From Pseudomonadota bacterium (GTDB lineage: Bacteria > Pseudomonadota > Gammaproteobacteria > Burkholderiales > Burkholderiaceae_C), in contig JAIUOW010000005.1 of assembly GCA_020161775.1 (NCBI GenBank), forward strand, positions 144,209 to 208,208: a stretch of 64,000 nucleotides of DNA. Reading direction: 5' to 3'. Each line of letters begins with the position of its first letter. Position 1 is the first letter of the stretch. The notes beneath the pieces were generated by a model that made no database searches, was not told the DNA's origin, and was given only the letters and a program-made list of their open reading frames with translations. This document shows positions 53,937-64,000 of this stretch, piece after piece. A program made the translations under genes and the position numbers.

Positions 53937-55190
53937 ATGCTCGATCTGCTCATCCACAACGCCCGCCTGCCCGACGGCCGCGCCAACATGTCCATGGCCG
54001 TGCAGGCCGGCAAGATCGTCCAGGTCGTGGAAGGACCGATTGCCGGTGCGCAGGCCGCTGAAACGGTGGACGCGCAGGGCTACCTGCTGAGCCCGCATTT
54101 TGTGGACCCGCACTTTCACATGGACGCGACGCTGAGCTACGGCCTGCCGCGCGTCAATGAAAGCGGCACGCTGCTCGAAGGCATCCAGATCTGGGGTGAA
54201 CTCAAGCCCCAGCTCAAGGCCGACGACATGATCGAGCGCGCCCTGACCTACTGCGACTGGGCGGTGGCCAAGGGCCTGCTGGCCATCCGCAGCCATGTGG
54301 ACACCAGCGACCCCAGCCTGCTGCCGGTTGAGGCCATGCTGGAAGTGAAGAAGCGCGTGGCCGGCTACATCGACCTGCAACTGGTGGCTTTCCCCCAGGA
54401 CGGCGTGCTCAGAACCCAAGGCGGCCTGGACAACCTGAAGCGCGCGCTGGACCTGGGCGTGGACGTGGTGGGCGGCATTCCCCACTTCGAGCGGACCATG
54501 GGCCAGGGGGCCGAGAGCGTACGGCTGCTGTGCGAGCTGGCCGCCGAACGCGGCAAGCTGGTGGACATGCACTGCGACGAAACCGACGACCCGCTGAGCC
54601 GCCACATCGAGACGCTGGCCTTTGAGGCGCAGCGCCTGGGCCTGCAGGGCCGCGTGAACGGCAGCCACTGCACGTCCATGCACAGCATGGACAACTACTA
54701 CGTCAGCAAGCTGCTGCCGCTGATGGCCGAAGCGCAGGTCAGCGTGATTGCCAACCCGCTGATCAACATCACGCTGCAAGGCCGCCACGACACCTACCCC
54801 AAGCGCCGCGGCATGACCCGCGTGCCCGAGCTGATGGCCGCTGGTGTGAACGTCGCCTTCGGCCATGACTGCGTGATGGACCCCTGGTACGGCATGGGCA
54901 GCGGCGACATGCTGGAGGTGGCCCACATGGGCCTGCACGTGGCACAGATGACCAGCCAGAAAGGCATTCGCGCCTGCTACGACGCCGTGACGGTGAACGC
55001 CGCCAAGGTGATGCACCTGCAGGGCTACGGCCTGGACGTGGGGTGTGACGCGAGCTTTGTGCTGCTGCAAGCGCGGGATGTGGTGGAGGCGATCCGGTTG
55101 CGGGCGAACCGGTTGAAGGTGTGGCGAAAGGGCGCGTTGATTGCGCAGACGCCGGAACTGGCTGTCCAGATCATGATCGCCGGGCGGTAA
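53937..55190 (+). CDS. codA: Cytosine deaminase-type amidohydrolase
   Basis: A 417-residue amidohydrolase with the metal motif DPHFHMDATLS (His59, His61), further ligands in LVDMHCDETDD and HCTSMHSM, and the catalytic Asp in VAFGHDCVMDPWYGMGSGDM. The sequence order matches bacterial cytosine deaminase (CodA), which converts cytosine to uracil; some relatives act on isocytosine or creatinine. Uracil produced would feed the upp/URC genes upstream. It begins 6 bp after brnA and is followed by an MFS permease. Confidence 0.88.
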   Translation: MLDLLIHNARLPDGRANMSMAVQAGKIVQVVEGPIAGAQAAETVDAQGYLLSPHFVDPHFHMDATLSYGLPRVNESGTLLEGIQIWGELKPQLKADDMIERALTYCDWAVAKGLLAIRSHVDTSDPSLLPVEAMLEVKKRVAGYIDLQLVAFPQDGVLRTQGGLDNLKRALDLGVDVVGGIPHFERTMGQGAESVRLLCELAAERGKLVDMHCDETDDPLSRHIETLAFEAQRLGLQGRVNGSHCTSMHSMDNYYVSKLLPLMAEAQVSVIANPLINITLQGRHDTYPKRRGMTRVPELMAAGVNVAFGHDCVMDPWYGMGSGDMLEVAHMGLHVAQMTSQKGIRACYDAVTVNAAKVMHLQGYGLDVGCDASFVLLQARDVVEAIRLRANRLKVWRKGALIAQTPELAVQIMIAGR

Positions 55191-55241
55191 CGCACGACGC
55201 GGTTCACCAACCCCTGACAAGACCCGGTCACAATCAGCCGG

Positions 55242-56459
55242 GTGACTGACGCTACACCCTCCCCCCACCGCACCGCCTGGCTCATGCTGCTGGTGCTGAT
55301 TTCGGCCTTTGCCATGAGCCAGGCCTTTCGCACGGCCGCTGCCGTGATGGCCGCACCTCTGCAGCAGGACTTTGGGCTCACGCCCCGGCAACTGGGCCTG
55401 TTCGCCGGTGCCTTTCACTTTGCATTCGGTGGCCTGCAGCTTTTCATGGGCTCGGGCATTGACGTGCATGGCACGCGGCGCACGGTGCTGGCTGTCTTCC
55501 CGCTGGCGGTGATCGGACCGCTTGTCACCGCCAGCGCCGACGGGTTTGCCATGCTGGTGGTGGGCCAGGCGCTCACGGGCATTGGCTGCGCGCCGGCCTT
55601 CCTGGCCTGCACGGTGTTCATTTCGCGGCGGTTTCCATCCGGGCAGTACGCCTCGGTCAACGGTGCCGCTTTGGGCATCGGCTCGGTGGGCCTGTTGCTG
55701 ACCGGCACGCCGCTGGCGCTGCTGATCCAGGGCCTGGGCTGGCGCGCGGGCTATGTGGCCATGGCGGCCTGCGCGGCGCTGGCCTGGCTGGCCATCCTGC
55801 TGTGCGTGCGTGAAACGCCGCCGGCCCACCCCCATGGCCGGCCGTCGATGCTGGCCGCGCTGCGCGGCTATGGCGAGCTGTTCCGGCTGCCGCACACTTG
55901 GGGAATCATCGGCCTGGCGCTGTTCACCTATGCGTCATTCCTGTCGCTGCGCGGCCTGTGGCTGGGGCCGATGCTGATTGAGCGGCATGGCTTCAGCCTG
56001 GTGGCCACCGGCAACGTGGCGCTGGTGCTGTCGGTGCTGGGCATGTTTGCGCCACCGCTGTTTGGCCGGTTTGATCCCGGTGATGCCCGGCGCCGCCGCT
56101 GGCTGTTCAACTTCACGCTGGCATGCGCCGGGCTGTTCGTATTGCTGGCATTGCCGTTGGGCGCCGTGCCCGATGTGGCGCTGTCGCTCGCCGTGGGCCT
56201 GGTCTCGGGCTACATGGTCATGCAGTACGCCGACGTGCGCGCGGCCTATCCGGCCGCCATGACCGGCCGGGCCATGGCGCTGTTCACCATGGCCATGTTC
56301 ATGGGCGTGGCGTTCATGCAGTCGCTCACCGGCATGGTGGCCTCTGCCGCGGCCGGGCTGGGGCTGGACCCGTATGCCGCCGTCATGGCGTCGATTGCGG
56401 GCATGCTGGTGCTGGGCGCGGTGCTGCTGCGCTGGCTGCCGCAGCCGCCGCCGGCCTAG
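55242..56459 (+). CDS. MFS transporter
   Basis: A 405-residue major facilitator with twelve predicted helices. The loop between helices 2 and 3 (GSGIDVHGTRRTVL) corresponds to the MFS motif GxxxDRxGRR. Helix 1 begins TAWLMLLVLISAFAMSQAFRTAAA. The start is a GTG. Its position 51 bp after codA suggests it carries cytosine or a related pyrimidine or product, but the family does not show the substrate. Confidence 0.88.
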   Translation: MTDATPSPHRTAWLMLLVLISAFAMSQAFRTAAAVMAAPLQQDFGLTPRQLGLFAGAFHFAFGGLQLFMGSGIDVHGTRRTVLAVFPLAVIGPLVTASADGFAMLVVGQALTGIGCAPAFLACTVFISRRFPSGQYASVNGAALGIGSVGLLLTGTPLALLIQGLGWRAGYVAMAACAALAWLAILLCVRETPPAHPHGRPSMLAALRGYGELFRLPHTWGIIGLALFTYASFLSLRGLWLGPMLIERHGFSLVATGNVALVLSVLGMFAPPLFGRFDPGDARRRRWLFNFTLACAGLFVLLALPLGAVPDVALSLAVGLVSGYMVMQYADVRAAYPAAMTGRAMALFTMAMFMGVAFMQSLTGMVASAAAGLGLDPYAAVMASIAGMLVLGAVLLRWLPQPPPA

Positions 56460-56497
56460 GCACTGGCTGTGCGTTGCCGTCTGATGACGGCGGCGCC

Positions 56498-56998
56498 CTA
56501 ACCCTGATGCGCACGCACGGCGGCAGGGTCAAAGCCCTTGTCGGCCCACGCGCTGGCACTGGCGCGCGTGAGCCTGAACGACGGCGCCACGCGCACGTCG
56601 GCCAGCACATCGCCTGCGGCGTCGGTGGCGTGCAGCGTGGCGCTGGGGCTGTCTTCGTCGAGCTCAATGTCCAGGCTGATGGTCACCCGTTGCGCGCCAT
56701 GCGTGATCTCAATGGACTGGTGCAGCGTGGCATGCAGCTGCTGTTCGTGCCGCCGGACAAATTCGCTGGCGGTCTTGACCAGCGTGTTGAAGGCCGACAC
56801 ATCCAGCGGCTTGGGGTTCTTCTTGTCGCGGCCCATGGTCCAGGGCCCCACCAGCGCGGGCTCCACCTGGCCGTCGGGCGTCATCGCCACGGCCCAGCCA
56901 TCGTCGTCTTCGTTCTTGATGACCTGTGCGGTCCAGCCGTTGTCGCGCCACAGGCGGCTTTCGGTGATCTTTTCTTGTGTGTTCTCGGTTTCTGTCAT
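56498..56998 (-). CDS. Conserved hypothetical protein
   Basis: A 166-residue acidic soluble protein that I do not recognise: MTETENTQEKITESRLWRDNGWTAQVIKNEDDDGWAVAMTPDGQVEPALVGPWTMGRDKKNPKPLD at the N-terminal half and an alternating strand pattern (RVTISLDIELDEDSPSATLHATDAAGDVLADVRVAPSF) at the C-terminal half. No signal peptide or membrane segment is seen. It is convergent with the MFS gene and divergent from the second YebC gene. Confidence 0.65.
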   Translation of the reverse strand: MTETENTQEKITESRLWRDNGWTAQVIKNEDDDGWAVAMTPDGQVEPALVGPWTMGRDKKNPKPLDVSAFNTLVKTASEFVRRHEQQLHATLHQSIEITHGAQRVTISLDIELDEDSPSATLHATDAAGDVLADVRVAPSFRLTRASASAWADKGFDPAAVRAHQG

Positions 56999-57065
56999 GA
57001 AGGGGGCCTGGTTGGGTCAGCCGGCAGTTTACGATTGATGCCCCCAACACAAGGAAACACACACC

Positions 57066-57779
57066 ATGGGCGCGCAGTGGAAAGCAAAAGGCAAGGCAGC
57101 GGCGGCAGACGCCAGGGGCAAACTCTTTGGGCGGCTGGCCAAGGACATCATGGTGGCCGCGCGCAGCGGCGCCGACCCGGCGCTCAATGCCCGCCTGCGG
57201 CTGGTGGTCGAGCAGGCCCGCAAGGTGTCCATGCCCAAGGACACGCTGGACCGGGCCATCAAGAAGGGCGCGGGCCTCACCGGCGAAAGCGTCAATTTCG
57301 AGCACGTCATTTATGAGGGCTTCGCGCCGCACCAGGTGCCGGTGATGGTCGAATGCCTGACCGACAACGTCAAGCGCACCGCACCCGAGATGCGCGTGCT
57401 GTTCCGCAAGGGCCAACTGGGCGCATCCGGCTCGGTCAGCTGGGACTTTGACCATGTGGGCATGATCGAGGCCGAGCCAGCCGCCGCCGGCGCAGACGCC
57501 GACATGGCCGCCATCGAGGCCGGCGCGCAGGATCTGGAGCCCGGGGAAACCGAAGGCACCACGCTGTTCATCACCGCGCCCGCCGACCTGGACCTGGTCA
57601 GCCGTGCCCTGCCCGCCCACGGCTTTACCGTGCTGTCGGCCAAGCTGGGCTACAAGCCCAAAAATCCGGTGGACCCGGCCAACCTGAGCGCCGAGCAGCT
57701 GGAAGAAGTAGAGACCTTCCTGGCCGCCATTGACGCGAACGACGATGTGCAGAACGTATTCGTGGGGCTGGCGGGATGA
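57066..57779 (+). CDS. YebC/PmpR family protein (second paralogue)
   Basis: A 237-residue YebC-like protein. The start [68 protein letters not shown] follows the YebC pattern but with GAQWKAKGK in place of GHSKWANIQ. It resembles the YeeN branch. The middle has [31 protein letters not shown]. It overlaps the DUF1499 gene by 4 bases. The canonical copy is at 39123, so the genome has at least two YebC forms. Confidence 0.88.
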   Translation: MGAQWKAKGKAAAADARGKLFGRLAKDIMVAARSGADPALNARLRLVVEQARKVSMPKDTLDRAIKKGAGLTGESVNFEHVIYEGFAPHQVPVMVECLTDNVKRTAPEMRVLFRKGQLGASGSVSWDFDHVGMIEAEPAAAGADADMAAIEAGAQDLEPGETEGTTLFITAPADLDLVSRALPAHGFTVLSAKLGYKPKNPVDPANLSAEQLEEVETFLAAIDANDDVQNVFVGLAG

Positions 57780-58279
57780 GTTCGCGGCTTCGCAAGACGG
57801 CCATGACCTTGCTCGCCGCTGCCATCCTGCTGCCGGCGCTGGTGTTGCTGGCCGCCCAGCTGGGCGCGTTCAAGGGCACGCCCCCCAGCGACCTGGGCAT
57901 CCGCAACGGCCGGCTCAAGCCGCCGTCCAGCACGCCCAACAGCGTGACAAGCCAGGCCAGCCTGTACCCGGACCACCCGCAGGCGAAGCGCGCAGCCATT
58001 GCGCCGCTGGCGTTCAAGGGCGACGGACAGGCCGCCATGAAAAAGCTCGCCAGCATCCTGCGCGGCATGGAGCGCACCGAGATCATCACCGAGCAGCCGG
58101 GCTACCTGTATGCCCAGTGCACCACCCGGCTCATGCGCTTTACCGATGACGTGGAGTTCTGGCTCGACGAATCCGCGGGCGTGATCCAGGTGCGCTCGGC
58201 CAGCCGCATCGGCCACGGCGACCGGGGCGTGAACCGCGCGCGGGTGGAGGCGATCCGGCACCAGCTGATGGCCCCATGA
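57776..58279 (+). CDS. DUF1499 family protein
   Basis: A 167-residue protein with one N-terminal hydrophobic segment (about 9-29, [21 protein letters not shown]) that may be a signal anchor, then a DUF1499 domain: [81 protein letters not shown]. The family is widespread and of unknown function. Its ATG overlaps the yebC-like stop, and a bidirectional terminator follows. Confidence 0.88.
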   Translation: MSSRLRKTAMTLLAAAILLPALVLLAAQLGAFKGTPPSDLGIRNGRLKPPSSTPNSVTSQASLYPDHPQAKRAAIAPLAFKGDGQAAMKKLASILRGMERTEIITEQPGYLYAQCTTRLMRFTDDVEFWLDESAGVIQVRSASRIGHGDRGVNRARVEAIRHQLMAP

Positions 58280-58280
58280 C

Positions 58281-58304
58281 AAAAGCCGCCCGCAGGCGGC
58301 TTTT
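58281..58304. terminator. Bidirectional rho-independent terminator
   Basis: AAAAGCCGCC / GGCGGCTTTT with loop CGCA forms a symmetric stem with A- and T-runs on either side. It lies between the converging DUF1499 and clpA genes and can serve both. Confidence 0.9.
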
Positions 58305-58324
58305 GCGTTGAAGGCAGGCCCGGC

Positions 58325-60664
<2,340 letters not shown>

Positions 60665-60718
60665 GTGAATTCCTTTTGCCTTGCTGTTAACTCAACTCTA
60701 GATCAGTCCGACCCTGAT

Positions 60719-61078
60719 TTATTCAACCGGTTCACTCACACATTGCAGCGGATGCCCGGCCTGCTTCGCTGCTTCCTGCACCTGGTCCACCTTGGTGGCG
60801 GCGACATCCTTGGAATAGATGCCGCAAACCGCTTTGCCGTCCAGATGGATCTTCAACATGATCTGGGTCGCGGTTTCCCGGTCCTTGTTGAAGAACTCCT
60901 GGATCACGACCACCACGAATTCCATCGGGGTGTAGTCGTCGTTGAGCATGACGACCTGGTACATCTGCGGGGGTTTGGTCTTCTGCGTGCGGCGCTCCAG
61001 CACCACGGAACCGCTGTCATCCCCGCGTGCCGGCTGGTTGTACGGTGCCGGCGGTTTGGAGGGGTTTTTCGTAGCCAT
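60719..61078 (-). CDS. clpS: ATP-dependent Clp protease adaptor ClpS
   Basis: A 119-residue protein from [19 protein letters not shown], with normal length; the frame upstream is open but the extension does not look like the family. The core [24 protein letters not shown] contains the N-degron pocket, followed by [28 protein letters not shown]. It binds ClpA and presents proteins with bulky N-terminal residues. First gene of clpS-clpA. Confidence 0.97.
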   Translation of the reverse strand: MATKNPSKPPAPYNQPARGDDSGSVVLERRTQKTKPPQMYQVVMLNDDYTPMEFVVVVIQEFFNKDRETATQIMLKIHLDGKAVCGIYSKDVAATKVDQVQEAAKQAGHPLQCVSEPVE

Positions 61079-61308
61079 GAATTTCATTCTATCGAGCAGG
61101 CTGGTGCGCTGCACCGGGGCCTGCGGATGACGTCCTTTTCGTGACATTCAAGCGACAGCGCTTCGTACCCGCAACAGCCATTCTGGGCCCGCAACCGGGG
61201 TTCAATCGGCGAAAAGGAGGCAGAAACCGGCGTTCGTGAAAATGTTGACAGTTCTTACCCGATTCCCTCACACTGAGTAAGGTTTGAGAGAACCGACGGG
61301 GGCAGACA

Positions 61309-61653
61309 ATGGCAACGGGGACAGTCAAATGGTTCAACGACGCAAAGGGCTTCGGGTTCATTGAGCCCGAAGGCGGCGGCTCGGACGTTTTCGCCCATTT
61401 CTCTGCCATCACCATGGACGGCTTCAAGACCTTGAAGCAGGGCTCGCGCGTGAGCTTTGACCTGGTGGACGGCCCCAAGGGCCAGTTGGCCCAGAACATC
61501 CGCTCGGAACCCGCCCTGCCAGGCGACGCCCTTTCCGCTGTGGCGCCAGCCACATCAGACAGCCGGCCCCCACCCCGCTCGTCACGCGTGCGCGCCCCCC
61601 AGTTTCACGCGCCGGCCCACGGCGACATGGTACCCACCAAACAGGCGCCCTGA
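61309..61653 (+). CDS. Cold-shock-domain protein with C-terminal extension
   Basis: A 114-residue protein. Residues 1-67 are a classical cold-shock domain ([34 protein letters not shown]) with RNP1 KGFGFI (13-18) and RNP2 VFAHF (27-31). About 45 further residues, rich in Pro, Ala, Ser and Arg ([24 protein letters not shown]), exceed the usual CspA length of about 68. The domain binds single-stranded nucleic acid and melts RNA structures. The gene stands alone, divergent from clpS, with a 230-bp upstream region containing TTGACA at 61245-61250. Confidence 0.92.
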   Translation: MATGTVKWFNDAKGFGFIEPEGGGSDVFAHFSAITMDGFKTLKQGSRVSFDLVDGPKGQLAQNIRSEPALPGDALSAVAPATSDSRPPPRSSRVRAPQFHAPAHGDMVPTKQAP

Positions 61654-61654
61654 A

Positions 61655-61689
61655 CAAAAAAGCCGCCCTGGCTTGGGCCCGGGCGGCTT
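61655..61689 (-). terminator. Rho-independent terminator of icd
   Basis: On the minus strand AAGCCGCCC / GGGCGGCTT (61681-61689 with 61660-61668) forms a 9-bp stem, followed by six T. It lies 36 bp after the icd stop. On the plus strand no T-run follows, so it serves icd rather than the cold-shock gene. Confidence 0.85.
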
Positions 61690-61724
61690 GGTACCGGTGG
61701 CCGCACCAGCGGCCCACCGTGCAA

Positions 61725-62978
61725 TTACATGTTGTCGATCATGACCTGACCGAAGCCGGAGCAGCTCACCTGCGTGGCACCGTCCATCAGGCGTGCGAAG
61801 TCGTAGGTGACTTTCTTGGACAGGATGGACTTTTCCAGCGAGCTGATGACCAGGTCGGCGGCTTCGGTCCAGCCCATGTGGCGCAGCATCATTTCAGCCG
61901 ACAGGATTTCGGAACCGGGGTTCACGTAGTCCTTGCCGGCGTACTTCGGCGCGGTGCCATGGGTGGCTTCGAACATGGCCACGGTGTCAGACAGGTTGGC
62001 GCCAGGTGCGATGCCAATGCCGCCGACCTGCGCGGCCAGCGCGTCGGAGATGTAGTCGCCGTTCAGGTTCAGCGTGGCCACCACGCTGTACTCGGCCGGG
62101 CGCAGCAGGATCTGCTGCAGGAAGGCGTCGGCAATGCTGTCCTTGATGACGATGTCCTTGCCCGTCTTGGGGTTCTTGAACTTGCACCACGGGCCGCCGT
62201 CGATCAGCTCGGCACCGAATTCCTTTTGTGCCAGCGCGTACGACCAGTCACGGAAGCCGCCTTCGGTGAACTTCATGATGTTGCCCTTGTGCACGATGGT
62301 CACGCTGGGCTTGTCATTGTCAATGGCGTACTGGATCGCCTTGCGCACCAGGCGCTCGGTACCTTCGCGCGACACGGGCTTGATGCCGATGCCGGACGTG
62401 CCGGGGAAGCGGATTTTCTTCACGCCCATCTCGTTGATGAGAAAGTCGATGACCTTCTTGGCCTTGTCGGTCTCGGCTTCGTACTCAATGCCGGCGTAGA
62501 TGTCTTCGGAGTTCTCGCGGAAGATGACCATGTTGGTCTTTTCCGGCTCTTTCAGGGGGCTGGGCACGCCCTTGAAGTACTGGATGGGGCGCAGGCAGAC
62601 GTACAGGTCAAGCTCCTGGCGCAGGGCCACGTTCAGGCTGCGGATGCCGCCGCCCACCGGGGTGGTCAGCGGGCCCTTGATGGACACCACGTATTCGCGC
62701 ACCACGTCCAGGGTTTCCTGGGGCAGCCACACGTCGGGGCCATACACCTTGGTGGACTTTTCACCGGCATACACCTCCATCCAGTGGATCTTTTTCTTGC
62801 CCCCGTAGGCCTTGGCCACGGCCGCGTCCACCACCTTGAGCATCACCGGCGTGATGTCAAAACCAGTGCCGTCGCCTTCGATGTACGGAATGATCGGCTG
62901 GTCCGGCACGTTCAGGGACATGTCGGCATTGACGGTAATTTTCTGGCCTTCGGTGGGCACCTTGATGTGCTGGTACAT
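61725..62978 (-). CDS. icd: NADP-dependent isocitrate dehydrogenase Icd
   Basis: A 417-residue enzyme with normal length, starting [39 protein letters not shown]. The phosphorylatable/substrate Ser loop is [24 protein letters not shown]. Metal and cofactor motifs are [40 protein letters not shown] and [14 protein letters not shown]. It oxidises isocitrate to 2-oxoglutarate in the TCA cycle. The 19 codons upstream of this ATG in the frame are not family-like. It is divergent from the repeat-protein gene at 63170. Confidence 0.97.
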   Translation of the reverse strand: MYQHIKVPTEGQKITVNADMSLNVPDQPIIPYIEGDGTGFDITPVMLKVVDAAVAKAYGGKKKIHWMEVYAGEKSTKVYGPDVWLPQETLDVVREYVVSIKGPLTTPVGGGIRSLNVALRQELDLYVCLRPIQYFKGVPSPLKEPEKTNMVIFRENSEDIYAGIEYEAETDKAKKVIDFLINEMGVKKIRFPGTSGIGIKPVSREGTERLVRKAIQYAIDNDKPSVTIVHKGNIMKFTEGGFRDWSYALAQKEFGAELIDGGPWCKFKNPKTGKDIVIKDSIADAFLQQILLRPAEYSVVATLNLNGDYISDALAAQVGGIGIAPGANLSDTVAMFEATHGTAPKYAGKDYVNPGSEILSAEMMLRHMGWTEAADLVISSLEKSILSKKVTYDFARLMDGATQVSCSGFGQVMIDNM

Positions 62979-63098
62979 GGAAGAGACGTCTCCGGGGGTA
63001 GGCGCTGGACAGCTGGGGCCCAGCAGGTTAGGCAAAACCCTCGGATTCTACCGTCAAATAATTTTCACCACGCTGTCAACCGCCGGTAAACCAGCGCC

Positions 63099-63129
63099 GT
63101 TACGGTTGGGCCTTCCGGCTCCCGGAAGG
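63099..63129 (+). promoter_or_regulatory. Conserved leader with hairpin, first copy
   Basis: GTTACGGTTGGGCCTTCCGG (63099-63118) is repeated exactly at 63495-63514. Here it forms CCTTCCGG-CTC-CCGGAAGG (63111-63129), followed by AATTTTTCGAAAATT. It lies 41-71 bp before the first Ala/Lys/Glu-rich gene. It could be a promoter region, an untranslated-leader element or an attenuator. Confidence 0.55.
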
Positions 63130-63169
63130 AATTTTTCGAAAATTCAATTCACCCTAAGGACTCATCAAA

Positions 63170-63394
63170 ATGAACAAGCTCATCGCTGCCCTGATCGCCG
63201 GTCTCTTCTCCGTTGGCGTTTTCGCCCAGGCCGCTGCTCCCGCCGCCAAGAAGGAAGAAGCCAAGCCCGCCGCCGCTGCCCCGGCCGCCAAGAAGGAAGA
63301 GGCGAAGAAGGAAGAAGCCAAGCCGGCCGCCAAGAAAGAAGAAGCCAAGAAGGACGACAAGAAGGCCGCCAAGAAGGAAGAGAAGAAGTCGTAA
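63170..63394 (+). CDS. Exported Ala/Lys/Glu-rich repeat protein, copy 1
   Basis: A 74-residue protein. A signal peptide (MNKLIAALIAGLFSVGVFAQ, cleavage near residue 19) is followed by a mature part made only of repeats of the AKKEEAK and PAA type (KKEEAKPAAAAPAAKKEEAKK and similar). Such strongly charged sequence should be helical or disordered. Function is unknown; proteins like this are often simply annotated as hypothetical. A paralogue with an almost identical signal peptide follows at 63568. An independent terminator follows immediately. Confidence 0.75.
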   Translation: MNKLIAALIAGLFSVGVFAQAAAPAAKKEEAKPAAAAPAAKKEEAKKEEAKPAAKKEEAKKDDKKAAKKEEKKS

Positions 63395-63412
63395 TTCACG
63401 GCCTTTTCACTG

Positions 63413-63440
63413 AAAAAGCCCGCCGCGTGCGGGCTTTTTT
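63413..63440 (+). terminator. Rho-independent terminator after copy 1
   Basis: AAAAAGCCCGC / GCGGGCTTTTT around CGCGT, ending in six T. The stem core GCCCGC-CGCGT-GCGGGC is identical to that after copy 2. Confidence 0.92.
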
Positions 63441-63494
63441 GCGGGCGCGCCAGCCCTCGGCATGAGGCATGTCAACCGGCAGCGACTGGCCCGC

Positions 63495-63514
63495 GTTACG
63501 GTTGGGCCTTCCGG
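63495..63514 (+). promoter_or_regulatory. Conserved leader, second copy
   Basis: The 20-base sequence GTTACGGTTGGGCCTTCCGG is identical to 63099-63118, and GAAGGAATTTT-CGAAAA also recurs after it. The hairpin is less perfect here. Preservation of this region beyond the coding part suggests a shared regulatory role or recent duplication. Confidence 0.55.
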
Positions 63515-63567
63515 ATTTCCGAGCCGAAGGAATTTTCGAAAAACCTCACACCTCAAAGGACTCTGTC

Positions 63568-63909
63568 ATGAACAAACTCATCGCCGCCCTGATCGCTGGC
63601 CTGTTCTCTGTTGGCGCATTCGCCCAAGCGGCTGCACCGGCTGCCAAGCCCGCCGCCGCTCCCGCTGCCGCCGCCCCTGCTGCTGCACCTGCCGCCCCCG
63701 CCGCTGCCGCCGCCCCGGCCGCCAAGGAAGACAAGGCTGCTGCTGCCAAGGCCGCGAAGGAAGAAAAGGCCGCTGCCGCCAAGAAGGCCAAGGAAGAGAA
63801 GGCCGCCGCCGCCAAGAAGGCCAAGGAAGAAAAGGCCGCTGCTGCCAAGAAGGCCAAGGAAGAAAAGGCTGCCGCCAAGGCCGCCAAGAAGGAAGAAAAG
63901 AAGTCGTAA
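63568..63909 (+). CDS. Exported Ala/Lys/Glu-rich repeat protein, copy 2
   Basis: A 113-residue protein from MNKLIAALIAGLFSVGAFAQ, differing from copy 1 at one residue in the signal peptide. The mature part begins with an Ala/Pro-rich section (about 22-52) and continues with repeats of the heptad-like unit KAKEEKAAAAK (about 53-113), ending in the same KKEEKKS as copy 1. The upstream open frame does not begin with a signal peptide, so the internal ATG is chosen. Function unknown. Confidence 0.75.
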   Translation: MNKLIAALIAGLFSVGAFAQAAAPAAKPAAAPAAAAPAAAPAAPAAAAAPAAKEDKAAAAKAAKEEKAAAAKKAKEEKAAAAKKAKEEKAAAAKKAKEEKAAAKAAKKEEKKS

Positions 63910-63929
63910 TCCACGGCTGCCTCTTCTGC

Positions 63930-63954
63930 AAAGCCCGCCGCGTGCGGGCTTTTT
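63930..63954 (+). terminator. Rho-independent terminator after copy 2
   Basis: AAAGCCCGC / GCGGGCTTT around CGCGT with a T-run. The core matches the terminator at 63413-63440. Confidence 0.88.
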
Positions 63955-63973
63955 CATGGGCACAATTCACCGC

Positions 63974-64000
63974 ATGAACAAATTTGCCGCCCTCCTCCTG
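63974..64000 (+). CDS. Start of a further ORF, cut by the window end
   Basis: An ATG at 63974 opens MNKFAALLL, which looks like the start of another signal peptide. Only nine codons are visible, so product and reality cannot be judged. It starts 20 bp after the terminator. Confidence 0.3.

Noticed and set aside
53811-55895. 694-codon minus-strand frame across codA and the MFS gene
   Set aside because: It is antisense to two genes with clear families; no domain is recognisable.
63546-63970. Minus-strand frames of 122-136 codons over the repeat proteins
   Set aside because: Simple-sequence coding on the plus strand produces long open frames in all registers. These have no start signals or families.

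Overview
The window is high-GC DNA from a betaproteobacterium. Family content and gene order (dapC-dapD-pilU-dapE-prmB, tolB-pal-cpoB, nadD-rsfS-rlmH-maf-rng, clpS-clpA) point to Burkholderiales, most likely Comamonadaceae. This placement rests on remembered gene order, not a search. Coding density is very high, and no stretch over about 300 bases lacks a gene.

Layout. 0.1-9.9 kb is core chromosome: a MHYT sensor, lysine/peptidoglycan precursor genes (dapC, dapD, dapE) with pilU between them, prmB, a PurM-like gene and an ABC-F ATPase. 10,023-20,151 is a complete Tn3-family mercury-resistance transposon of 10,129 bp. It has 47-bp terminal inverted repeats and a 5-bp target duplication (TGAAG), and it splits a GAF-domain gene; removing it and one TGAAG restores the reading frame exactly. 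Its order is tnpA, a tyrosine recombinase, merR / merT - 47-codon ORF - merP - merA, a zinc-ribbon cargo gene, a RelE/Gp49-type toxin with HTH antitoxin, a candidate recombinase core site and a KfrA-like coiled-coil (TnpT-like) gene. 20.6-33.9 kb holds a tRNA-Lys, tcdA, a YeeE/YedE transporter, the tolB-pal-cpoB operon, a lipopolysaccharide cluster (two GT2 enzymes, O-antigen ligase, msbA, GT4, polysaccharide deacetylase) and rng. 33.9-42.4 kb is housekeeping: maf, rlmH, rsfS, nadD, hemF, an acyltransferase, purD, yebC, a HerA-like ATPase and a YdjM-like membrane protein.

42.5-43.8 kb carries two adjacent toxin-antitoxin pairs, followed by a MerR regulator and a SnoaL-like gene. 44.8-56.5 kb is a pyrimidine locus: a URC1-type GTP-cyclohydrolase-II-like protein, a DUF1688 (URC4-type) protein and uracil phosphoribosyltransferase, then a BmpA/NupABC-type nucleobase or nucleoside ABC transporter, a cytosine deaminase and an MFS permease. 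Together these suggest uptake of cytosine/uracil/nucleosides, deamination to uracil, conversion to UMP and breakdown by the URC route. A PEBP gene and a BrnT/BrnA module sit inside this block.

56.5-64 kb contains a second YebC paralogue, DUF1499, clpS-clpA, an extended cold-shock protein, NADP-isocitrate dehydrogenase, and two tandem paralogous exported Ala/Lys/Glu-rich repeat proteins with duplicated leaders and terminators. The window ends at the start of another ORF.

Start codons were re-chosen where overlap, ribosome-binding sequence or family length argued for it. Functions are family-level readings of the translated sequence; no database search was possible.
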